A DNA stretch of 64,000 nt from Halanaerobium saccharolyticum subsp. saccharolyticum DSM 6643 (GCF_000350165.1 NZ_CAUI01000015.1:253313-317312); one strand, 5' to 3'; positions 52,055-60,983 are shown, numbered from the stretch's first letter. Numbers and translations are program-made. The notes: generated from the sequence alone by a model not told the origin.

Positions 52055-53197
52055 TTAATTTTTTAAAAATTTATCCTTAATATCTTTTAGTTTAAATTCT
52101 CTGCTATAAAGCCAGGCAGCAAAAATTGTTGTAATTGGTGCCACTATCACTAAACCTATACTCCCAACAATAGTTCTTAAAATTTCTGAAACTATAATTC
52201 TTAAATTAAAAATTCTTCTTAAGGTAGTTGTTCGGGTCATAAAAGCCATCATTAAAGTTAAATACCCACCTGCATAAGCTAATAAAAGAGTTGTGGTCAT
52301 TGTTCCAATAACATCACTACCTACATTAAAACCTGATTTAATTAAATCTTTCATTTCCATATCGGGCCTTTTTTCTTTAAGTTCCTTAATTGTAGTAGAC
52401 ATATCCATGGCAATATCCATTGCTGCTCCAGAAGCGCCAATAACAACTGCTGCATAAAATATGTCTCTTACATTTAAATTAAAATAACCTGCTGCCAGCA
52501 TTTCCCCAACATAAGGAGCAGACATTCCATCTAAAGCAAGTTTATTTCCAAAAAAGATTGTTAAAATAATTGTAATTAAAAGGCTCAAACTTGTACCAAA
52601 AAATGCAGCTAATCCTTTTTTGGTAAAACCAGCAATAGAAAATAAAATTAAAGCAGATAAAATTATCAGTACAAAAGTTGTAAACAATAACGGATTTAAA
52701 CCATTTAATAAGCCTGGAACTAGCACTTTCCAGATGATTATTATACTTCCAATAAATGAAAACAGAGCTTTTAAACCTATGTAACGTGCATAAAGTAATA
52801 GTAAGATAATAAATAGTGCGAGTAAAACTAAAATCCAACCCTGTCGATAAATATCTAAGGCAATTACTGCTCTAATTTCACCACTCTCGGTTTCTGAAAT
52901 TGCAACTAGAATTTCATCACCTTCACTAAAACGATAATCCCAGGCGAAATTTCCAATCAGATGATTTGAAGCATTAAAAGTTTCTCCTTTAAATTTACCC
53001 TCTTTAATTTCAACTTGAACTAGCTGCCTTCCAAATTTTTGAACACCTGAACCACTAATTTCACTATCATTAACTTCTTTTACTACAGCTCGGAGTTCTC
53101 TCGTATCAGGCTGAAAACTTAAATTGTAAAATAAAAAGGAAAGTGATGCGGTAATAATAATAATAAAAATTATTGCTTTAATTTTTTTGCTTTTCAT
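52055..53197 (-). CDS. YibE/F family membrane protein
   Basis: A 380-aa protein. One N-terminal TM helix (about 7-25) precedes an extracytoplasmic segment (about 26-120), followed by about seven TM helices with the family segment VVIGASGAAMDIAMDMSTTIKELKE. Function is unknown; a transport role has been suggested for homologues. I start it at ATG 53197, 7 nt after AGGAGG; an ATG at 53203 is too close to that site. It is downstream of the phosphatase gene but a terminator lies between. Confidence 0.82.
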   Translation of the reverse strand: MKSKKIKAIIFIIIITASLSFLFYNLSFQPDTRELRAVVKEVNDSEISGSGVQKFGRQLVQVEIKEGKFKGETFNASNHLIGNFAWDYRFSEGDEILVAISETESGEIRAVIALDIYRQGWILVLLALFIILLLLYARYIGLKALFSFIGSIIIIWKVLVPGLLNGLNPLLFTTFVLIILSALILFSIAGFTKKGLAAFFGTSLSLLITIILTIFFGNKLALDGMSAPYVGEMLAAGYFNLNVRDIFYAAVVIGASGAAMDIAMDMSTTIKELKEKRPDMEMKDLIKSGFNVGSDVIGTMTTTLLLAYAGGYLTLMMAFMTRTTTLRRIFNLRIIVSEILRTIVGSIGLVIVAPITTIFAAWLYSREFKLKDIKDKFLKN

Positions 53198-53220
53198 CTT
53201 CATGCCTCCTGATTAAGTTC

Positions 53221-53250
53221 AAAGAAAAGGTGAGGAATAAATCCTCACCT
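53221..53250 (-). terminator. terminator after the alkaline phosphatase gene
   Basis: AGGTGAGGA and TCCTCACCT form a perfect 9-bp stem on the minus strand, then TTTCTTT. Confidence 0.85.
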
Positions 53251-53282
53251 ATTCATTAGTAATTCACTTTTATAGATCTACT

Positions 53283-54803
53283 TTAATTAAGTTCTACATC
53301 TAGTAGTTCTGCAGTGATATTAGCTACATCTGTATTATCCATTGAATCATTATATCTTGCTGCACCAGCACCATGAGATCTAATTGGAATAATCTGGCCA
53401 GTGTGAGCGGAAGAAGTCCAACCAATTTCTGATCTCTTAGAAGTAATATGAGCTATAGTTGACTGTACTGGACTTATCCAGCTTGCTTGCGGCCAATATC
53501 CACCAAAGTCCATTACATTTGCTCCGCTACCTTCTGCATCTTGAAGATCCATAGCGTTTTCAAGCATTTCTTTTTCTCTATCGTTTAGTTTTTCAATACC
53601 AAAATCTTCTTTTAAATCAGTATATACTTGTGCTCTATCACCAGTATACTCAAAACCTTCTTCGATAGAAACTTTAATATCACGAATTGGTCCTAAATCC
53701 ATGAAATAATCATATTCCATACCTTCACAACTGTTTAAACCGAGGCCACCAGTTTCGTGGTCACCAGCAACAATAATTAAAGTTTCATTAGGATGCTCTA
53801 AATAAAACTTATAAGCTGTTTTAACAGCGTCATCAAAAGCTAAAGTATCATGAATAGTTGCAGCTACATCATTATCGTGAGCGGCATGGTCAATACGTCC
53901 ACCTTCAACCATCATGAAAAATCCATCATCATCTTGGCTTAGTAAATCTATACCTTTTTGAGTCATTTCTGCGATACTTGGAACTAACTTATTAACTCTA
54001 TCAATTTCGTAAGAAACATGACTCATAGTAGGAGTATAAAGAACTCTATCTCCAGCCATTGGCATGTAATCTCTAAAAGCTGCTGTATCAGCACTTGATT
54101 CAAAGACTTCATAACCTTCATTTGCAAATTCTTCAAATAGATTTCTGTCATCTTTTCGTTTAGAATTTTCATTACTACTGGCTAAGAAATGTCTTGCTCC
54201 ACCACCAGCAAGATAATCAATCTTATTTTCAAGATACTGAGCTGCTATTTCATTTTCCATTCCTCTATCTGGTACATTAGAAGCAAAAGCAGCAGGTGTT
54301 GCATGTGTAATTCTTGCAGTTGATACTAATCCAGTAGCCATTCCCTTTTCTTTTGCAGCCATTAAAACTGATTTGACTGGGTTATCATTAACATCTAATG
54401 AAATGGTATTTCTATCAGTTTTAATACCTGTAGCTAAGGATGTAGCAGTTTGAGCAGATCCTGGTACTAAAGTAAATGATCCTGCAGTTCTTGTAGAACC
54501 AGCAAAATCCAATCTGTGCATCATTAGTCTATCACTATGTTCTTCTGTTGTCATATCAATGAAACTTTCTCCATGTTCTTCATAACTGTGATTAGGCTCT
54601 TCGAGATTTTCAAATTGATTATAATACTCTGCCAATGTTGCCTGAGAAGATGCCATACCATCACCGATTAGAAAAAATACATACTTAGGATTATCTGACT
54701 GTACATGTCCACTGGCTAAAACACTACCAGCTAAAAGCATTGTAATTAAAACAGCCATAATCAGTCTAGAATAAATCTTTCTTTCACTAATTTTTTTAAA
54801 CAT
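53283..54803 (-). CDS. exported alkaline phosphatase, PhoA family
   Basis: A 506-aa phosphomonoesterase with a signal peptide (1-30). Metal ligands are visible in VFFLIGDGMASSQ, MMVEGGRIDHAAHDND, IIVAGDHETGG and TSSAHTGQIIPIRSHG. The nucleophile segment reads PGSAQTATSLATG: serine is kept, but the residue before it is Gly where E. coli PhoA has Asp. It has its own near-consensus sigma-54 promoter upstream and a terminator downstream, so it is expressed alone. The nearby NtrC-type activator is the obvious candidate regulator. Confidence 0.9.
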   Translation of the reverse strand: MFKKISERKIYSRLIMAVLITMLLAGSVLASGHVQSDNPKYVFFLIGDGMASSQATLAEYYNQFENLEEPNHSYEEHGESFIDMTTEEHSDRLMMHRLDFAGSTRTAGSFTLVPGSAQTATSLATGIKTDRNTISLDVNDNPVKSVLMAAKEKGMATGLVSTARITHATPAAFASNVPDRGMENEIAAQYLENKIDYLAGGGARHFLASSNENSKRKDDRNLFEEFANEGYEVFESSADTAAFRDYMPMAGDRVLYTPTMSHVSYEIDRVNKLVPSIAEMTQKGIDLLSQDDDGFFMMVEGGRIDHAAHDNDVAATIHDTLAFDDAVKTAYKFYLEHPNETLIIVAGDHETGGLGLNSCEGMEYDYFMDLGPIRDIKVSIEEGFEYTGDRAQVYTDLKEDFGIEKLNDREKEMLENAMDLQDAEGSGANVMDFGGYWPQASWISPVQSTIAHITSKRSEIGWTSSAHTGQIIPIRSHGAGAARYNDSMDNTDVANITAELLDVELN

Positions 54804-54934
54804 TTAATATCCCCCTAATTTAATTTTGTTCTTAATGAAATAAAAATAGTAAATAAATAGTAAGTAAAGCTTAACTTTTTTATTCACCCCCAAAGCTAAA
54901 ATATTTAATAGTTTGACCTGTCACCTATATATAA

Positions 54935-54951
54935 TGCAATTTCCGTTCCAG
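54935..54951 (-). promoter_or_regulatory. sigma-54 (-24/-12) promoter of the alkaline phosphatase gene
   Basis: Minus strand CTGGAACG-GAAA-TTGCA matches the consensus YTGGCACG-N4-TTGCW with one mismatch, and has the exact GG-N10-GC spacing. It lies about 130 bp before the ATG. Any activator-binding sites would be at 54952-55090; I see A/T-rich sequence there but no clear dyad. Confidence 0.82.
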
Positions 54952-55084
54952 AATAATAAAATTCAGTAAATTATAATATGAAACCATATTTTTTTGAAAA
55001 TTATTAATAATCAATATTAACAAGTAAGTATTATGTAAAAATATGGATAATATTATTAATAATTAAGTTTTTATTTTGTTTTAT

Positions 55085-55136
55085 TAAATGAAAAAATCAG
55101 TAAAGATTCTTATTAAAAAAGAATTTTTACTGATTT
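55085..55136 (-). terminator. terminator after the NtrC-like regulator gene
   Basis: AAATCAGTAAA-AATTCTT pairs with AAGAAT-CTTTACTGATTT on the minus strand, followed by TTTC. Confidence 0.8.
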
Positions 55137-55198
55137 AAAAATTATAATATTCATTATTGTGTGTATTTTTAGTAAACTTCACAATTTAAGTGTATAAA

Positions 55199-56521
55199 TT
55201 ACTCAACTAAGTCTGATACTTCTCGATCATCTTTATATTTTTTTATCCAATTATATAATGTTTTTCTTGAAATTCCTAAGATTTTAGCTGCTTTAGTCTT
55301 ATTACCTTTACTTTTTCTTAAAGAATTAATTATTTTTTCTTTTTCAGTTAATTCATCTCTATCATAATTAATTTTTTCTAAAATATCCTGTGGTAAATCC
55401 TGTAAAGTAATGTCATTGCTTTTAGAAATAATAATTAATCTTTCAGTTAAATTTTCTAGCTCTCTTATATTACCAGGCCAGTCATATTGTTTTAACAAAT
55501 TAACAGCCTCATTTGAAATTCTTTTTTGGGCTATATTTTCTCTTTTTGATATTTTCTTGATAAAATGATCTATTAAGATACTGATGTCTGATTTTCTTTT
55601 TCTAAGAGGGGGAATCTTTATTGGAAATACATTTAATCGATAAAATAAATCACTTCTAAACTTATCTTCTTCGACCATTTTTTTAATATCTCGATTAGTT
55701 GTTGCAATTACTCGAACATCAATATCTATACTTTTATTTTCGCCAACTCTTTCAAACTGCTTTTCTTGAAGCACCCGCAATAATTTAGATTGGGTATCGA
55801 GACTAATTTCAGTTATTTCGTCTAACATTAAAGTCCCCTGATCTGCCAATTCGAATTTTCCTTTTTTATCCTTAACAGCACCTGTAAAGGCTCCTCTTTT
55901 ATGTCCAAATAACTCTGATTCTATAATATTATGATTAAGGGCTGCACAATTTACAGCAACAAAATTATTTTCTCGCCGCTGACTGTGATAATGTAGGGCT
56001 CTTGCAACTAATTCTTTTCCAGATCCACTCTCTCCCTCAATCAAAACTGTGGAACTATAATCAGCAGCCATCTCAATAGTTTCAATTAAATTATATACTG
56101 TCTGGTTTTCTCCAATTATTTCCTTATATTTTTTTCTAACTTCATCTTTATGGTCTATTTCTGTTTGACCGATTAAATTACGAATTTTAATTTTCAATTC
56201 ATCATAATCTAGTGGTTTAGTCAAAAATTCTGATGCACCTAATTTCATTGCTTTTACTGCCATTGGAATACTTCCAAAAGCAGTCATAAAAATGAACTTA
56301 CTTTTAATATTTTTCTTTAACATTGTTTCATAAAACTCTAGACCACTCATTTTAGGCATTCTTATATCAGATATAATTAGATCTGGATTAAAACTTCCAG
56401 CTTTTTTAATCGCCGTATTTACATCATTTGCATAATCAACTATATAATTTTCTGCTTCTAATATTGCTTTTAAAACCTTCAAAATGTTTTCTTTATCATC
56501 AACTATTAATATCTTTTTCAT
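55199..56521 (-). CDS. NtrC-family sigma-54-dependent response regulator
   Basis: 440 aa from ATG 56521 (AAGGATG upstream). Receiver domain 1-118 with phosphoacceptor D52 and K102. The AAA+ domain (about 138-370) has Walker A GESGSGKE (163-170) and the sigma-54 contact loop GAFTGA (210-215). The C-terminal Fis-type helix-turn-helix reads KTKAAKILGISRKTLYNWIK. It activates sigma-54 promoters after phosphorylation by a kinase, presumably the upstream one, whose gene overlaps it by 23 bp. Likely targets are the phosphatase and perhaps the ABC importer. Confidence 0.94.
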   Translation of the reverse strand: MKKILIVDDKENILKVLKAILEAENYIVDYANDVNTAIKKAGSFNPDLIISDIRMPKMSGLEFYETMLKKNIKSKFIFMTAFGSIPMAVKAMKLGASEFLTKPLDYDELKIKIRNLIGQTEIDHKDEVRKKYKEIIGENQTVYNLIETIEMAADYSSTVLIEGESGSGKELVARALHYHSQRRENNFVAVNCAALNHNIIESELFGHKRGAFTGAVKDKKGKFELADQGTLMLDEITEISLDTQSKLLRVLQEKQFERVGENKSIDIDVRVIATTNRDIKKMVEEDKFRSDLFYRLNVFPIKIPPLRKRKSDISILIDHFIKKISKRENIAQKRISNEAVNLLKQYDWPGNIRELENLTERLIIISKSNDITLQDLPQDILEKINYDRDELTEKEKIINSLRKSKGNKTKAAKILGISRKTLYNWIKKYKDDREVSDLVE

Positions 56522-57884
56522 TGCCGCTATCATCCTTATAGATAGGTAATTTAATTTTGAAAATTGTATTATTTTCAACTTCTGCATCAATTTTTCCATC
56601 ATGTTTTTCAATAATTTCTTTTGAAATACTTAAACCTATACCACTACCACTTTTTTTAGTTGTAAAAAATGGATCAAAAATCTTATCCAGATCTTTATTA
56701 TTAATCCCACTACCATTATCTTCAATATAAATTAAAATGAAATCTTCATCATCTTCAACTTTTATTTTAATATAACCTGATTTTTTAATTGCTTCGACTG
56801 AGTTTAAAATAATATTAGTAAATACACTTTTTATTTTATTGATATCACCTTTGATATATCTGTGCTGGCTATTAAACTCTTTGATTAAAGTTATGTTATT
56901 ATTTTTTATCATTGACTCTAATAATTTAGAAATATCATTAAGAAGATTAATAATATCAATTTTTTTAAATTCATAGGATTTAATTCTGGCAAAATTCAAA
57001 AACTCTTCTAAGAAATTATTTAATGTTTCAATTTCTTCATTTATTATTTCAAAAAATCCGTTATGAAAATCGGATTCTCTCTTTAATTTTATTACCTCTA
57101 CTGCTCCAGAAATAGCTTCTAGAGGATTTCTTATTTCATGAGCTAAATAAGCTGACATTTTACCAAGAGTAGCCATTTGTGTTTTCTCAATTAGACTTTT
57201 CCTGATTATCAGCATTTCTTCATACATCCAGATTACAGAATTATATAGTTCCTTCAATTCTAAAGGAGGATTTTTAGACTTTAATTTAGAGATTTTAAAA
57301 TCACTTTCTGGAATTTTACGAACTATTTTAGCCAGATTAGTAATTGGTTCTAAGTAATAATCAGATGTAATGTGAATTATAAATGTCAGCAGTAAAAAAG
57401 ATGAGGTTAATATGACAACCATCATTCTAATTGAATAATTTATTTTATTTTTTAAAGTCTGTTGGGAAAGCGTAATTATTGTTCTGCCAATTACATCTTC
57501 ATCTACAATAATATCTTTGATTGTTATTAACTTATCATCATCCACATAGTTTTGCTTTTGCTCATAATTTTTTTTGTTAAACGTCCCTTCTAAATTTCTA
57601 TCTAATGCTGCTAAAATTCTACCATTATTATTTATTATTTTTACTCCGACTACATCCTGCTCATTTTCAAAAGACATGACATTTTTCGAAAGAGTACTAA
57701 ATTCATGCACAAGCAGAGCTTCTTTACTGATTTCTGCTAATGTTCTAGCTAAAAGTTTACCTCTTCTTTCAATTTCTTCTTGAAAAATATCCTTTTGCTG
57801 AACAATTAACACATAGCCTACCAAAAGCATAATTAATAAAAATATTAACATTATATAAGTAATTAATCTTCTTTTTAATGACAA
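56499..57884 (-). CDS. membrane sensor histidine kinase, NtrB-like
   Basis: A 461-aa kinase. TM1 (about 8-28), an extracytoplasmic sensor region of about 120 residues, TM2 (about 153-173), a HAMP-like linker, HisKA with H249 in AYLAHEIRNPLEAISG, and HATPase with N box NILNSVEAI, G1 DNGSGI, F box DPFFTTK and G2 GSGIGLSI. The start is TTG after AAGGATG. It sits between the PhnD-like binding protein gene and the response regulator gene, suggesting that the binding protein presents the ligand to its sensor region. Confidence 0.93.
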   Translation of the reverse strand: MSLKRRLITYIMLIFLLIMLLVGYVLIVQQKDIFQEEIERRGKLLARTLAEISKEALLVHEFSTLSKNVMSFENEQDVVGVKIINNNGRILAALDRNLEGTFNKKNYEQKQNYVDDDKLITIKDIIVDEDVIGRTIITLSQQTLKNKINYSIRMMVVILTSSFLLLTFIIHITSDYYLEPITNLAKIVRKIPESDFKISKLKSKNPPLELKELYNSVIWMYEEMLIIRKSLIEKTQMATLGKMSAYLAHEIRNPLEAISGAVEVIKLKRESDFHNGFFEIINEEIETLNNFLEEFLNFARIKSYEFKKIDIINLLNDISKLLESMIKNNNITLIKEFNSQHRYIKGDINKIKSVFTNIILNSVEAIKKSGYIKIKVEDDEDFILIYIEDNGSGINNKDLDKIFDPFFTTKKSGSGIGLSISKEIIEKHDGKIDAEVENNTIFKIKLPIYKDDSGNEKDINS

Positions 57885-57928
57885 AATTAATCATCCTTAT
57901 CTTTAAAACTCTCTTTAAATTTACTTGA

Positions 57929-58786
57929 TTATAATTTTTTATTATAATCAGCTAAATAATCTCGAACTATATCATACATCTGATCATCACTTGCAGCAAA
58001 ACCATCAAAGCCAGATTTATGCATAGCTTTTAACCCAGTTGGATCACTATTTAAACTTATAAAAGCTTTTCTAAGCTTATTTATTGTCTCTTCTTCTATA
58101 TCATCTCTGGCGGTTATAGAAGATGTAGGTAAATAAGAAGATTTAGCAATTATTTTAATTCCCGAACTATATTTTTTATTAAGCTCATTTTCTAAAATAA
58201 ATAATTTTATTGCACCAGCATCAACTAATCCATAGCTGACACTTTTAAGAACATTAATATGCTTGCCTGTATATACAACATCTAAATCATTTTTGTGACT
58301 TATACCAGAGCTTTTTAAAATAGCTATTGGTAAATAGTAGCCAGAAGTAGAATCTTTTTCAGCAGTTAAAGCTAATTTTTTACCTTTTAAATCATCAATC
58401 TTTTCAATTTTAGAATCTTTACGAACAATAAAGCCTCCTTGATAATAAGAACTACCAAGTCGTTTCTCTAACACCACTGGTTTACAGTTTAATTCATCAT
58501 GTGCTTTTACATAAAAAACTGGCGAAAAATAACCCATATCAATTTTTTTGTTTTTCATTAAATCTATTAATGTTTGGTGGTCTTTAGCAACTACCAATTC
58601 AATATCTATACCACTTCTTTTAGAGACTTCATCCAAAATAGACTGCCAGCTTTCTAATTTTGATAGAGCAATTTTTTTGGAAGTAACACCTAAAGTTATA
58701 AATTCCTCTGCCTGGATTGAAATTGTGAATATTAAAAAAAATAATATCAGCAGAACAAAACTAAGATATTTTTTTAAATATTTCAT
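57929..58786 (-). CDS. PhnD-like phosphate/phosphonate-type periplasmic binding protein
   Basis: 285 aa with a signal peptide (1-26, ending SIQAEE) and the phosphonate-bd fold (LGVTSKKIALSKLESWQSIL, KIDMGYFSPVFYV, LTAEKDSTSGYYLPIAILK). There is no permease or ATPase next to it; instead the sensor kinase follows 44 bp on. This arrangement suggests a sensory accessory protein, as in three-component systems, not a transporter subunit. The ligand is inferred only from the family, which also includes phosphite, phosphate and other anion binders. Confidence 0.85.
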   Translation of the reverse strand: MKYLKKYLSFVLLILFFLIFTISIQAEEFITLGVTSKKIALSKLESWQSILDEVSKRSGIDIELVVAKDHQTLIDLMKNKKIDMGYFSPVFYVKAHDELNCKPVVLEKRLGSSYYQGGFIVRKDSKIEKIDDLKGKKLALTAEKDSTSGYYLPIAILKSSGISHKNDLDVVYTGKHINVLKSVSYGLVDAGAIKLFILENELNKKYSSGIKIIAKSSYLPTSSITARDDIEEETINKLRKAFISLNSDPTGLKAMHKSGFDGFAASDDQMYDIVRDYLADYNKKL

Positions 58787-58873
58787 TAGCCATCTCCCTA
58801 AGTTAATTTCACTTCAAATAATAATTAAATATTTTAAATTAATTAAAAAGTCTGAAATTTGTTCACTTATTTA

Positions 58874-58902
58874 ATTATATACAATTAATAAACAAAAAAC
58901 AA
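58874..58902 (-). promoter_or_regulatory. promoter of the binding protein-kinase-regulator operon
   Basis: On the minus strand TTGTTT (58897-58902) and TATAAT (58874-58879), 17-bp spacing; a sigma-70-type promoter, so the sensing operon itself need not depend on sigma-54. Confidence 0.65.
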
Positions 58903-58910
58903 AATTATTT

Positions 58911-58938
58911 AAAAAAGCTGACAGAATTAACTGCCAGC
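58911..58938 (-). terminator. terminator after the cyclophilin gene
   Basis: GCTGGCAG and CTGTCAGC pair on the minus strand (one G-T), then TTTTTT. Confidence 0.85.
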
Positions 58939-58972
58939 CTATTAAATTAATATTTTTTTAAGATTGATCAAG

Positions 58973-59494
58973 TTAGAGCTTTTCTGGAGCCTCATATTCT
59001 GCCCCAAATGTTTCTACTTCTACTGATTTCATTACCTGTTCTTCTTTTGGTAAATCTCTTGCACCTGTTTCTACTTCAGCTATTTGATCAACAGTATCCA
59101 TGCCTTCTATAACCTCTCCAAAGGCTGCATACTGGCCATCTAAATGTTGAGCATCTTGATGGACTATAAAAAACTGGGACCCTGCTGAATCAGGAGCTGA
59201 GCTTCTTGCCATTGAAATTACCCCTCTTTTGTGCTTTAAATCATTATCATGACCATTGGCCGCAAATTCACCTTTAATTGAATAACCTGGATTCCCCATT
59301 CCAGTGCCATCAGGACATCCACCCTGAACCATAAAGCCTTTAATTACACGATGAAAATTAAGCCCATCATAATAATCATTCTCAACCAGTTCAATAAAAT
59401 TCTTAACTGTATTCTCTGCTTTTTCTGGATATAATTCTAGTTTAATTTGATTTCCATCTTCCATTGTTATTGTTACTTCTGGATTTTTTGACAT
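58973..59494 (-). CDS. cyclophilin-type peptidyl-prolyl cis-trans isomerase
   Basis: 173-aa cytoplasmic cyclophilin (no signal peptide) that speeds proline isomerisation during folding. The conserved FHRVIKGFMVQGGCPDGTGMG and GVISMARSSAPDSAGSQFFI segments hold the catalytic Arg and the Phe/Gln pocket residues. It is monocistronic, with GAGGTG before the ATG. Confidence 0.93.
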   Translation of the reverse strand: MSKNPEVTITMEDGNQIKLELYPEKAENTVKNFIELVENDYYDGLNFHRVIKGFMVQGGCPDGTGMGNPGYSIKGEFAANGHDNDLKHKRGVISMARSSAPDSAGSQFFIVHQDAQHLDGQYAAFGEVIEGMDTVDQIAEVETGARDLPKEEQVMKSVEVETFGAEYEAPEKL

Positions 59495-59637
59495 TTATAA
59501 CACCTCAAATTTATTTTTTGATATTTCTCTTATTATTATATATAATTTTGAAAAGAAATTAAAGTTTATATTTAGAAATTAACTTATCTTATATTAAAAA
59601 TATAATATAAAATTAGTCATTTTTTAAAAAATGAAAA

Positions 59638-59667
59638 TTGACAAGCAAAAGAAAATGATTATATAAT
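59638..59667 (+). promoter_or_regulatory. promoter of the TrpX-like binding-protein gene
   Basis: TTGACA (59638-59643) and TATAAT (59662-59667), 18-bp spacing, 47 bp before the ATG. Confidence 0.72.
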
Positions 59668-59713
59668 TGACTTAAATAATTAATTTTTTCAAAAGAAGGG
59701 AGAAGGGAAAAGT

Positions 59714-60688
59714 ATGAAGAAATTTTTTAAAAAGGGACATTTATTACTTTTAGTCTTAGCACTAGTATTTTTATTTTCAATGAATTTAGCAGCTGAGGAA
59801 TATGAAATAGGTATTTCACAGTTTGTTGAGCATCCGTCTTTAGATTTAGCCAGAGAAGGGTTTATTGATCAGTTAGCTAAAGAGGGGTTTGTAGAAGGAG
59901 AAAATATAAAGATTGATCTTCAGAACGCTCAAGCTGATTTTTCAACTGCTCAAACTATAGCTCAAAGATTTAATCAAAATAAAGTAGATTTAGTTTTAGC
60001 AATTGCTACACCCTCAGCTCAAACAGCTGCAAATGTCTTAAAAAATACCCCAGTTTTAATAACAGCAGTTACTGATCCAGTTGAGGCTGGTATAGTTCAG
60101 AGTATGGAAAAACCGGGTGCTAATATCACAGGCACAACAGATATGAATCCGGTAGCAAAACAATTAGAATTAATAAGAGATTTCCTACCAGAAGTAAAAG
60201 ATATCGGTATTTTATATAACCCCGGTGAAGTAAATTCTACTGTTCAGGTTAAACTAGCTAAAGAAAAAGCTAAAGAAATGGGAATTAATCTTGAAGAAGC
60301 AACAGTTAGTAACAGCAGCGAAGTAAGTCTTGCAGTTTCTTCTTTAGTTGATAATGTAGATGCAATTTATGTGCCAACTGATAATATTATTGTTTCTGCT
60401 ATGCCAACTGTACTCCAGACAGCACACAACCGTCAAGTTCCTGTATTCGCTTCTGAAAATAATTCAGTTGAACAGGGTGCAATCGCAACTTTGGGAATTG
60501 ATTATTATCAGTTAGGAAAACAGACAGGGTCTATGGCTGCTCGAATTCTTAATGGTAGTAATCCAGCAGAAATGCCTGTTGAATCTTCAAAAGAATTAAA
60601 ACTTTACATTAATAAAAAATCTGCTGATCAGATTAATCTAAAAATTCCGGAAAATTTATTAGAATCAGCTGATATTATTTTTGAATAA
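59714..60688 (+). CDS. orphan ABC substrate-binding protein (TrpX/ABC_sub_bind family)
   Basis: 324 aa with signal peptide (1-27, ending NLAAEE) and the ABC_sub_bind type I periplasmic-binding fold (IGISQFVEHPSLDLAREGFIDQL, LVLAIATPSAQTAAN, VPVFASENNSVEQGAIATLGIDYYQLGKQTG). Related proteins bind tryptophan or tyrosine and are normally followed by permease and ATPase genes. Here a terminator and tRNA genes follow, so it must work with a transporter encoded elsewhere or have another role. GGGAGAAGGG precedes the ATG. Confidence 0.88.
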   Translation: MKKFFKKGHLLLLVLALVFLFSMNLAAEEYEIGISQFVEHPSLDLAREGFIDQLAKEGFVEGENIKIDLQNAQADFSTAQTIAQRFNQNKVDLVLAIATPSAQTAANVLKNTPVLITAVTDPVEAGIVQSMEKPGANITGTTDMNPVAKQLELIRDFLPEVKDIGILYNPGEVNSTVQVKLAKEKAKEMGINLEEATVSNSSEVSLAVSSLVDNVDAIYVPTDNIIVSAMPTVLQTAHNRQVPVFASENNSVEQGAIATLGIDYYQLGKQTGSMAARILNGSNPAEMPVESSKELKLYINKKSADQINLKIPENLLESADIIFE

Positions 60689-60763
60689 AAATAACTATAA
60701 ATATAAAAAAATTATTTAAATCAAGACAAAGATTAAAGAAAAATAATATTTAAGCAAAAAAAG

Positions 60764-60790
60764 AAGCCAGGCTAAATGCCTGGCTTTAAT
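60764..60790. terminator. bidirectional terminator between the binding-protein gene and tRNAs
   Basis: AAGCCAGGC and GCCTGGCTT form a 9-bp stem around TAAAT; a T-run follows on the minus strand (TTCTTTTTTT) and a weaker one on the plus strand. Confidence 0.85.
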
Positions 60791-60801
60791 ATTTAAAAAA
60801 A

Positions 60802-60877
60802 TGGTGGTGAGAGACAGAATCGAACTGTCGACACGTGGATTTTCAATCCACTGCTCTACCGACTGAGCTATCCCACC
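60802..60877 (-). tRNA. tRNA-Phe (anticodon GAA), copy 2
   Basis: Same sequence as the gene at 30073-30148, including CCA. Last of the Lys-fMet-Phe transcript. Confidence 0.95.
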
Positions 60878-60899
60878 GAATATGTAATAAAAATAAAAA

Positions 60900-60976
60900 T
60901 GGTTGCGGGGACCGGATTCGAACCGATGACCTCCAGATTATGAGCCTGACGAGCTACCAGACTGCTCTACCCCGCG
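60900..60976 (-). tRNA. initiator tRNA-fMet (anticodon CAT) with atypical anticodon stem
   Basis: Initiator features are the unpaired C1:A72 end (CGCGGGG/CCCCGCA), A11:U24 in the D stem, and anticodon loop CTCATAA. The anticodon stem is TCAGG/TCTGG, so positions 29-31:39-41 are A-U, G-C, G-U where nearly all bacterial initiators have three G-C pairs. CCA is encoded. Confidence 0.92.
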
Positions 60977-60983
60977 CTATAAA

